The notes beneath the pieces are model-generated. The model was not told the DNA's origin. It saw only the letters and a list, made by a program, of their open reading frames with translations, and did no database searches. The position numbers were made by a program, and so were the translations under genes. From an uncultured Clostridia bacterium (GTDB taxonomy: Bacteria > Bacillota > Clostridia > TANB77 > CAG-508), in contig CANRFE010000014.1 of the NCBI GenBank assembly GCA_947629805.1, positions 1 through 16,674 of the forward strand: 16,674 nt of DNA, read 5' to 3'. Of this stretch, positions 7,009-13,510 are shown piece by piece. How positions within the stretch are numbered: the first letter of the stretch is position 1; each line of letters begins with the position of its first letter.

Positions 7009-7013
7009 GTAAA

Positions 7014-7068
7014 ATAAAAGAGGCTATTATCGTATCTTTTAAAAAGAGAAAGATAATAGCTTTCTTTT
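7014..7068 (+). terminator. stem-loop between the DUF4358 and MBOAT genes
   Basis: GCTATTATC (7023-7031 region) pairs with GATAATAGC (7052-7060), followed by TTTCTTTT. The flanks AAAAGA and TCTTTT extend it imperfectly, which would also allow termination on the other strand. An alternative inner stem TATCTTT (7033-7039) with AAAGATA (7049-7055) competes with it. No separate promoter is evident before the MBOAT gene, so it may act as a partial terminator or processing site inside one operon. Confidence 0.55.
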
Positions 7069-7092
7069 CATGAAAAAGAGGAGAAAACACAC

Positions 7093-8484
7093 ATGGTATT
7101 TAGCAGTATTGTATTTTTATATATTTTTTTGCCAATGATGCTATTAGTGTATTTTATCGTGCCTAAAAAATATAAAAATGCGGTTATGATTGTAGCAAGT
7201 TTTATTTTCTTTGCTTGGGGAGAAATTAGGTATATTTTTATCATGCTTTTATTGGCTGTAATGGACTTTTGGTGTGGAAAAAACATGGAGAAAAACAAAA
7301 GCAAAAAAAGACTCTATTTGTGGTTCGATATAGGCGTAAACCTATGTATTTTATTCTTTTTTAAGTATGCAGATTTTATTATTGGAAATATCAATGAACT
7401 AACAGGACTTGGTCTTCCTCTCTTAAATATTCCTTTGCCAATAGGAGTTTCCTTTAATACCTTTCAATCTATATCTTATATTGTAGATGTGTATAGAGGA
7501 ACTATAAAATGTGAAAAAAGTTTTTATCATTATTTAACATATACAACTTTATTTCCACAAATTATTGCAGGACCAATTGTACGTTATGAAACCGTAGAAG
7601 AAGAATTAGAAGATAAAAAAATTAGTATGTGTAATTTTTCTGCGGGAATGAAAAGATTTCTTATAGGGCTTGGAAAAAAAGTATTAATTGCAAACCAAAT
7701 AGGGGCTCTATGGTATGTTTTAGAAAATGGTAGTTATGAAAATTTAAGTATGGTATTAGCATGGAGTGGCATTATTGCATTTGCCTTACAAATTTATTTT
7801 GACTTTAGTGGTTATTCGGACATGGCAATTGGACTTGCTCAAATTTTTGGAATGCGATTTGAAGAAAATTTTTACTACCCTTATACCGCTAAAAGTATTA
7901 CAGATTTTTGGAGAAGATGGCATATTACATTAAGTAGTTGGTTTAAGGATTATGTATATATTCCTTTAGGAGGAAATAAAAAAGGACGTATCAAACAAAT
8001 TCGTAATATTTTCATTGTATGGTTTTTAACAGGGGCATGGCATGGTGCTTCTTGGAACTTTATTTTATGGGGTGTTTATTTTGGAATTCTTTTAATTCTA
8101 GAAAAACTTTTCCTATTAAAATTCTTAGAAAAGCTTCCCAAAATCCTAAGACATTTGTATGCACTCTTTTTTATTCTCATCAGTTGGGTTATTTTTGCTT
8201 TTGAAGATTTGAAAAAAGTAGGAGAGTATTTAACAGGCATGTTTTGCCTAAAAAATTTTTGCAACGAAGAAGCCTTGTATTATCTGCAAAACTATGCTTT
8301 ATTACTTCTGCTAGGAGCAATATGTTCTATTCCAATTTGGAAAAAATGGAAAGAAAAGAAAAGGGAAAAAAAGAATGGAGCAATAGAAGTAATGACTGCT
8401 TTGGGATATATAACGATTTTTCTTTTATCTACGGCAAGTTTAGTAACCGATTCTTTTAATCCATTTTTGTATTTTCGTTTCTAA
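7093..8484 (+). CDS. MBOAT family O-acyltransferase (AlgI/DltB-like)
   Basis: Polytopic membrane protein of 463 residues in the AlgI branch of the membrane-bound O-acyltransferases, which move acyl groups (usually acetyl) across the membrane for transfer to extracellular glycans. Diagnostic segments are PLPIGVSFNTFQSISYIVDVYRG (about 114-136), FPQIIAGPIVRY (154-165), the FDFSGYSDMAIGLA stretch (236-249), DFWRRWHITLSSWFKDYVYIPLGG (271-294, with H277) and GAWHGASWNFILWG (314-327), whose H317 is the expected catalytic histidine. About 10-11 hydrophobic segments are visible. GAGGAGAA lies upstream of ATG 7093. It is followed after 26 bp by the DHHW protein, the usual partner in AlgI-AlgJ type systems. 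The polymer acylated here cannot be told. Confidence 0.94.
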   Translation: MVFSSIVFLYIFLPMMLLVYFIVPKKYKNAVMIVASFIFFAWGEIRYIFIMLLLAVMDFWCGKNMEKNKSKKRLYLWFDIGVNLCILFFFKYADFIIGNINELTGLGLPLLNIPLPIGVSFNTFQSISYIVDVYRGTIKCEKSFYHYLTYTTLFPQIIAGPIVRYETVEEELEDKKISMCNFSAGMKRFLIGLGKKVLIANQIGALWYVLENGSYENLSMVLAWSGIIAFALQIYFDFSGYSDMAIGLAQIFGMRFEENFYYPYTAKSITDFWRRWHITLSSWFKDYVYIPLGGNKKGRIKQIRNIFIVWFLTGAWHGASWNFILWGVYFGILLILEKLFLLKFLEKLPKILRHLYALFFILISWVIFAFEDLKKVGEYLTGMFCLKNFCNEEALYYLQNYALLLLLGAICSIPIWKKWKEKKREKKNGAIEVMTALGYITIFLLSTASLVTDSFNPFLYFRF

Positions 8485-8510
8485 AAAACAAGGAATAGGA
8501 GGGGAAAAAC

Positions 8511-9626
8511 ATGAAAAATAAAATTTTTTTCTTTCTTTTTATGTTGGTATGGGTAGGACTCACTGTGTTAAATTTTCTTATACCCAATAAATCATTTTCT
8601 CAGCAAGAAAATCGCTATTTAGCAAGTTTTCCTAAATTTTCTTTTCGAGATTTAGTACAGGGACGCTATGCAGAAGAGTTAGATAGTTATATTAACGATC
8701 ATTTTGTTGCTAGAAATTTTTGGCTAAAATTTCATTCTTTTGTTCAACTTTTGGAAGGAAAAACAGAAAACAATGGAATCTATATTGGACAAGACGGTTA
8801 TTTATTTGAGCCATTTGTTTATAAGGAAGAAGAACAAAAAAATTTAGAAAAAATTAGCCAAGCAGTTAATACATTTGTGGAAAAATTGGAAGTTCCTACT
8901 TATTTTTTGCTTATACCAAATTCTATTTATAGCAATCAAGAAAAGTTGCCAAAACATTTGCAAGTGGAGGACCAAAGTAAAGTTATTCAACAATTCTATG
9001 CACAGTGTACAAAAAAGATAAAGACCATTGATGTAGCAGAAATTTTAAAAGAAAATAAGGACAAACAACTATATTTTAGAACAGACCATCATATAACAAG
9101 CGATGGAGCTTATCTTGTGTATGAGCAATACTGCAAAAGTGCAAAAATAGAGCCAGTAGCATTAACGAATATGAGAAAAGAAATCGTATCTAAAAATTTT
9201 TTAGGAACTTTTGATTCGAAAGCACAAGTACCAAACCAAAAGGCAGATGAAATTGTGGTTTATAAAAATGAAAGAAATGAAAAGGTAACAGGAAATTATG
9301 ATGGACGTGTGTATAATGCTTTATTTAAGGAAGAATATTTACAACAAAAAGATCAATACTCGTATTTCTTAAATGGAAATTGGGCAAAAGTGGTCATAAA
9401 AACGAACCTAAACAATGGAAAAAAATTGTTGGTCATAAAAGATTCCTATGCCCATATTGTAGCACAATTTTTGTGCCAAAATTACGAAGAAATTCACTTT
9501 CTAGATCCTCGTTATTATAAGGCTTCTCTTACAGAATATACAAAAGAAAATTCTATTTCCGAAGTTCTGTTTTTATACAATATAGGAAATTTAGTAGAGG
9601 AAAATTCTTTAAGAAACTTAAAATAA
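8511..9626 (+). CDS. DHHW family protein (AlgJ/AlgX-like acetyl transfer partner)
   Basis: Protein of 371 residues with an N-terminal membrane anchor (about 5-23) and an extracellular domain related to the SGNH-like AlgJ/AlgX fold. Typical pieces are ENRYLASFPKFS (33-44), the YINDHFVARNFW stretch (60-71), GIYIGQDGYLFE (89-100), the D-H pair in FRTDHHITSDGAY (D192, H193, H194) and KDSYAH (310-315) with the likely nucleophile S312. Many members read DHHW at the Asp-His site; here the fourth residue is I195. The catalytic Asp, His and Ser are all present, so it should be active. It likely accepts the acyl group delivered by the MBOAT protein upstream and places it on a cell-surface polymer. GGAGGGG precedes the ATG. 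Confidence 0.9.
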   Translation: MKNKIFFFLFMLVWVGLTVLNFLIPNKSFSQQENRYLASFPKFSFRDLVQGRYAEELDSYINDHFVARNFWLKFHSFVQLLEGKTENNGIYIGQDGYLFEPFVYKEEEQKNLEKISQAVNTFVEKLEVPTYFLLIPNSIYSNQEKLPKHLQVEDQSKVIQQFYAQCTKKIKTIDVAEILKENKDKQLYFRTDHHITSDGAYLVYEQYCKSAKIEPVALTNMRKEIVSKNFLGTFDSKAQVPNQKADEIVVYKNERNEKVTGNYDGRVYNALFKEEYLQQKDQYSYFLNGNWAKVVIKTNLNNGKKLLVIKDSYAHIVAQFLCQNYEEIHFLDPRYYKASLTEYTKENSISEVLFLYNIGNLVEENSLRNLK

Positions 9627-9678
9627 GTTCTACTTTCTTATTTTTCTCATAAAATCTTTATAAGAGGTGTAAAGAAAA

Positions 9679-10137
9679 ATGAGTAAAATAAGAATATATG
9701 GAAAATCCATTTTATTTCCAGTAGTGTTAGGAGGAATCGTAGGGCTGGTTCTTTCTCGTTGTATGGATTATGCTTCTTTGCAAAAGCCATTTTTGGCACC
9801 ACCTGGTTTTGTATTTCCCATAGTATGGACTATTTTATATGTTCTCATGGGCGTTTCTTATGGAAGGCTAAAGACGAAAGAACTTACAGAGGAAAAAGTA
9901 AATTTTATTTATTATACGCAACTTCTAATAAATGCTTTATGGTCTATCTTTTTCTTTTGCTTTCAATGGAGATTATTTTCGTTTTTTTGGCTTTTGCTTT
10001 TAATTGCATTTGTGGTTTGGATGATAATAGAGTTTTTTCAAAGAGAAAAAGGAGCGGGCTTATTACAAATTCCATATTTGCTATGGATACTCTTTGCTGC
10101 TTATTTAAATTTATCATTTTATCTTTTAAATAAATAA
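9679..10137 (+). CDS. TspO/MBR family membrane protein
   Basis: Protein of 152 residues with five hydrophobic segments (about 9-28, 44-62, 78-96, 98-117 and 128-148), matching the five-helix TspO/translocator family. Signature pieces are KPFLAPPGFVFPIVWTILY (36-54), the QLLINALWSIFFF stretch (80-92) and the YLLWILFAAYLNLSFYLLN tail (133-151). TspO proteins bind porphyrins and related ligands and are tied to stress or tetrapyrrole handling; the exact role varies and is not settled. The ribosome binding site GAGGTG (9664-9669) is weak, and no clear promoter is in the 52-bp gap, so it may be read from the DHHW gene. The next gene follows after 29 bp. Confidence 0.93.
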   Translation: MSKIRIYGKSILFPVVLGGIVGLVLSRCMDYASLQKPFLAPPGFVFPIVWTILYVLMGVSYGRLKTKELTEEKVNFIYYTQLLINALWSIFFFCFQWRLFSFFWLLLLIAFVVWMIIEFFQREKGAGLLQIPYLLWILFAAYLNLSFYLLNK

Positions 10138-10166
10138 GAAAAAAGAAAGAAAATAGGAGAAAAATT

Positions 10167-11375
10167 ATGTTAAAAACAAAAAAAGTAGTCCTATTTGTAG
10201 TAGGAATACTAATGGTTGTTCTATTGGTTATGCTTGGCTTAAAAAAAATAAATAAGGAAGAAATAGCAAAGCAAAACGAAGAACAGACTAAAGAAGGACA
10301 AGCTAATCAAGTTAATCTAGAAGAAAAAAGAGAGGGAGAAAAACAAGAGGAAGAATTATTTGGAGCTTATTATTCCGCGGCAGAAGAAATAAGGAAGAAC
10401 ATGACATTAGAAGAAAAAGTAGGGCAAATGTTTTTGGTAAGGTATCCAAGAACAAATGCAGCGATTACACAAATTAAAGAGCAAAATCCAGGTGGTTATG
10501 TGTTATTTGCAATTAACTTTGATAACCAAACTCCACAAAGTATCAAACAAGAGTTAGAAAACAATCAAGAAAATAGTAAAATACCTATGCTTTTTGCTGT
10601 AGATGAAGAAGGAGGAAAAGTGGTTAGAGTAAGTAGTCATTCTGCTTTTCGTACTTCTAGCTTTCAATCCCCACAAGCCTTATATAAAGAAGGTGGCTTC
10701 GAAAGAATTGTGCAAGATGCAAAAGAAAAAGCACAATTGTTAAAAAGCATAGGAATCAATATGAACTTAGCACCAGTAGCCGATGTATCAACTTCTGCTT
10801 CTGATTTTATTTATGCAAGGTCTTTAGGAAAAGGAGCAGAAGAAACAGCAAGCTATATAAAAAAAGTGATTCAAACAATGAACGAAGAAAAAATAGTATC
10901 TTCTATGAAGCATTTCCCAGGGTATGGAAATAACAAAGATACACATACTGGTATTGCAATAGACCAAAGACCTTATGAAACCTTTACAACTTTTGACTTT
11001 TTGCCATTTGAAGCGGGAATAAAAGTAGGAGCTCCTACTATTATGGTAAGCCATAATGTAGTAGAAAGTATGGACAAGAACTATCCTGCCTCTTTATCGA
11101 AAGAGGTGCACCAAATTTTAAGAGAAGACTTACATTTTTCAGGAATTATAATAACAGACGATTTAGCCATGGATGCGGTAAAGCAATATGCCGAAAATAA
11201 AAAGGCTGCTGTGCAGGCAGTAAAAGCCGGAAACGATATGCTTATTTCTTCTAATTTTGAAGAAGAAAAACAGCAAGTGTTAGATGCAATAGCAACAGGA
11301 GAGATTTCCGAAGAAACCATCAATACCGCAGTAAGAAGAATTTTAGCTTGTAAATTAGCGTATGGAATTTTGTAA
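10167..11375 (+). CDS. glycoside hydrolase family 3 beta-N-acetylhexosaminidase (NagZ-like), membrane-anchored
   Basis: Enzyme of 402 residues that should cleave N-acetylglucosamine residues, most likely from peptidoglycan fragments. An N-terminal signal anchor (about 6-25) is followed by a Lys/Glu/Gln-rich linker (28-64) and then the GH3 barrel. Landmarks are NMTLEEKVGQMFLV (78-91), AVDEEGGKVVR (144-154), LAPVADV (201-207), KHFPGYG (248-254), the DTH pair D258/H260 that stands for the usual DSH acid/base dyad, and IITDDLAMDAV (328-338) with nucleophile D331. Unlike cytoplasmic E. coli NagZ this one faces outside, as in many Firmicutes. AGGAGA precedes the ATG. It probably shares a transcript with the TspO gene. 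No hairpin terminator is visible after it, only a T-rich run at 11383-11398. Confidence 0.93.
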   Translation: MLKTKKVVLFVVGILMVVLLVMLGLKKINKEEIAKQNEEQTKEGQANQVNLEEKREGEKQEEELFGAYYSAAEEIRKNMTLEEKVGQMFLVRYPRTNAAITQIKEQNPGGYVLFAINFDNQTPQSIKQELENNQENSKIPMLFAVDEEGGKVVRVSSHSAFRTSSFQSPQALYKEGGFERIVQDAKEKAQLLKSIGINMNLAPVADVSTSASDFIYARSLGKGAEETASYIKKVIQTMNEEKIVSSMKHFPGYGNNKDTHTGIAIDQRPYETFTTFDFLPFEAGIKVGAPTIMVSHNVVESMDKNYPASLSKEVHQILREDLHFSGIIITDDLAMDAVKQYAENKKAAVQAVKAGNDMLISSNFEEEKQQVLDAIATGEISEETINTAVRRILACKLAYGIL

Positions 11376-11400
11376 AGACACATTTTTTCCTTTTCTTTCA

Positions 11401-11429
11401 TTGACACAAAAATAAAAAAGTAGTACAAT
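11401..11429 (+). promoter_or_regulatory. sigma-A promoter of the MATE gene
   Basis: A consensus TTGACA (11401-11406), 17-bp spacer and TACAAT (11424-11429). No extended TG. The coding start is 32 bp downstream of the -10. Confidence 0.88.
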
Positions 11430-11461
11430 AGTAGAGTTGCTAAAAAAGGAGAGGAAGAAAA

Positions 11462-12940
11462 TTGGAAAAAGAAGAAAATATATTAGGAACAGAAAAAATA
11501 GGAAAATTGATTAGAAAATTCTCAATTCCATGCATTATATCATTAGTAGTAAACTCGTTATATAACATGGTAGACCAAATATTTATTGGGTGGGGAGTAA
11601 ATTACTTAGCAAATGGAGCAACCAATGTAGTATTTCCACTTACCATGATTGCATTAGCATTTTCCCTTATGCTAGGAGATGGGGCATCTAGTTACTTTAG
11701 TTTAAAATTAGGAGAAAAGAAAAAAGAAGAGGCAACCAAAGGGGTAGGAAATGGAATATTATTGTCTTTCTTAATATCGGTTTTTTACTGTATCCTTACC
11801 TTAATATTTTTACCACAACTTTTAAATATCTTTGGTTGTACCGATGTTTTAAGAGAATTAGCATTAGACTATGGAAAAATTATTGCCATGGGCTTACCTT
11901 TCATGATGATAGGAACCACTTTAAACTCCATTATTCGTGCTGACGGTAGTCCAAAATATGCTATGACTTCTATGGTATTAGGAGCGGTTTTAAATATTAT
12001 TTTAGACCCTATTTTCATTTTTGTATTTCACATGGGAATAGAAGGTGCTGCTATTGCAACCATCATGAGTCAGTTTGTTACCTTTCTTTTAAATATAGCC
12101 TATATAAAAAAATTTAAATCTATTCTGTTAAACAAAGAAGCATTTTTCTTACAATTTGGTGTGGCTAAAAAAGTAGTTACCTTAGGAATTAGTAGTTTTA
12201 TTACCCAAATGAGTTTTGTATTTGTTGTAGCAGCAGAAAATAATTTACTTGGCAAATATGGAACCCAATCAAAATTTGGTCCTGAAATACCAATTACGGT
12301 TTTGGGAATTGTAATGAAAATAAGCCAAATCTTAAATAGTATTATTATTGGAATTGCAGCAGGTTCGCAACCGATTTTTGGATATAACTATGGAGCAAGA
12401 AAATTGGATAGAGTAAAGCAAACATTAAAAATGGTTTTAGGTGTTAGTGTTATTATTAGTACCTTTGCCTTTCTTCTTTTCCAAGTAATTCCAGATAAAC
12501 TCATTTCTATTTTTGGTAGCGGAGACGAATTATATATGGAATTTGCCTGTCTTACTTTCCGTATTTATTTACTACTATGCATCTTTAATGGTATTCAAAT
12601 ACCATCAGGAATTTTCTTTCAGGCAATTGGAAAAAGCAGTAGAAGTGCTATTTTATCTCTATCCAGACAAATCCTTTTCTTAATTCCTGCCATGCTAATT
12701 TTAAGTAACATCTTTGGACTAATGGGAGTATTATATGCAGGGCCAGTAGCAGATGGCATTGCCTTTGTACTTTCTGGTATTTTTCTTGTGGTAGAAATAA
12801 AACATTTCAAACAAACAGAACCAAAAGAAGAAAAAAGAGAAGAAAGCAACACAACTGTCGGAAAAAAAGAAGGAATTGTTATTACAATTTCCAGAGAATA
12901 TGGTTCTGGCGGAAGAATTAGGAATTTCTTTATACGATAA
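11462..12940 (+). CDS. MATE family efflux transporter with a broken C-terminal cytidylate-kinase-like extension
   Basis: Product of 492 residues as read. Residues 1 to about 450 are a MATE exporter (MepA-like), with about 12 hydrophobic segments, the N-terminal SLYNMVDQIFIGW (32-44), IIRADGSPKYAM in the middle, ILDPIFIF and AAGSQPIFGYNYGA after it. MATE pumps move cationic compounds out in exchange for Na+ or H+. From about 451 a charged linker (EPKEEKREE and on) leads to IVITISREYGSGGR, the N-terminal strand and P-loop start of the cytidylate-kinase-like family, and then IRNFFIR and a stop. The remainder of that kinase domain continues in another frame (next entry). The start is TTG 11462, 7 nt after GGAGAGG (11448-11454); there is no nearby in-frame ATG. 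The transporter part looks intact and probably works. Confidence 0.9.
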   Translation: MEKEENILGTEKIGKLIRKFSIPCIISLVVNSLYNMVDQIFIGWGVNYLANGATNVVFPLTMIALAFSLMLGDGASSYFSLKLGEKKKEEATKGVGNGILLSFLISVFYCILTLIFLPQLLNIFGCTDVLRELALDYGKIIAMGLPFMMIGTTLNSIIRADGSPKYAMTSMVLGAVLNIILDPIFIFVFHMGIEGAAIATIMSQFVTFLLNIAYIKKFKSILLNKEAFFLQFGVAKKVVTLGISSFITQMSFVFVVAAENNLLGKYGTQSKFGPEIPITVLGIVMKISQILNSIIIGIAAGSQPIFGYNYGARKLDRVKQTLKMVLGVSVIISTFAFLLFQVIPDKLISIFGSGDELYMEFACLTFRIYLLLCIFNGIQIPSGIFFQAIGKSSRSAILSLSRQILFLIPAMLILSNIFGLMGVLYAGPVADGIAFVLSGIFLVVEIKHFKQTEPKEEKREESNTTVGKKEGIVITISREYGSGGRIRNFFIR

Positions 12941-13430
12941 GAATTTTATTACAGAAATGGCTATAAAAACGGGACTTTCTAAAGAATATATTGAACAACA
13001 TGAACAAAAAAGAAATTTCTTAGAAGGACTAAACAATGGGTATTATGTAGGGTTAGATAATAGTGATGAATTGTTTTTGAAAGAAGCAGAATTTGTGAAA
13101 GAAGTAGCAAATACAGAATCTTGTGTTATTGTGGGAAGATGTGCCGATTTTCTCTTAAAAGACAAGAAAAATGTATTAAAAGTATTTATTTATAGTGATA
13201 TGGAGCATAAAGTAAAAAGAGCTATAAAATATTATCATTTAGAAAAAGAAAATGCAGAAAAAGAAATTAAACGCATAAATAAACTAAGGGCAAATCATTA
13301 TAAACATTATACAGCACAAGAGTGGAATGACTATAAGCATTATGATCTTTGCTTGCATAGTGATGCTATAGGAGTAGAAAAAGTAGCGCAAATGATTTGT
13401 TGTATAGCAAAGGAAAAAATAATGTTATAA
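12909..13430 (+). pseudogene. cytidylate-kinase-like domain, out of frame with the MATE fusion
   Basis: In the +1 frame relative to the MATE gene, the sequence reads AEELGISLYDKNFI, VIVGRCADFLL, VFIYSDMEHKVKRAI and RINKLRANHYKHYT to a stop at 13428. This is a cytidylate-kinase-like (AAA_26) core. Its first strand and P-loop start (ITISREYGSGGR) are encoded in the MATE frame at about 12879-12916, so the domain is split between frames and not a separate gene. The P-loop helix that should join GSGGR to AEELG is missing. GCGGAAGA (12909-12916) can belong to both the Gly-Gly-Arg and the Ala-Glu-Glu codons, which fits a deletion between two such copies. The frame is open from a TTG at 12876 and an ATG at 12900, but neither has a ribosome binding site nor would restore the P-loop. 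Phosphoryl transfer is probably lost. Confidence 0.75.
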
Positions 13431-13455
13431 AAAAGGGGAATTCCCCTTTTTTTTT
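13429..13455 (+). terminator. strong intrinsic terminator after the MATE/kinase locus
   Basis: AAAAGGGG (13431-13438) pairs with CCCCTTTT (13443-13450) around the loop AATT, and nine T follow from 13447. Adjacent A and T runs extend the stem on both sides, so it may also work in reverse. Confidence 0.95.
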
Positions 13456-13469
13456 AAGGAAAAATAGTA

Positions 13470-13475
13470 TATAAT
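13470..13475 (+). promoter_or_regulatory. probable -10 box of the dnaE promoter
   Basis: A consensus TATAAT at 13470-13475. The -35 position 17 bp upstream falls in the T tract of the preceding terminator (TTTTTT, 13447-13452), so the -35 is poor. It lies 35 bp before the dnaE start. Confidence 0.5.
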
Positions 13476-13510
13476 GGGACTGTAAAAAAGAGAAAAAGAA
13501 AGGAAGAAAA

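Noticed and set aside
9759..10133. 124-codon frame overlapping the TspO gene
   Set aside because: It is an alternative-frame shadow; the TspO signatures are all in the other frame.
12862..12869. A7G run as a programmed frameshift site for the MATE/kinase fusion
   Set aside because: A slip here enters the kinase frame before the P-loop codons and yields LLQFPENMVLAEE instead of ITISREYGSGG, so it would not rebuild the domain.
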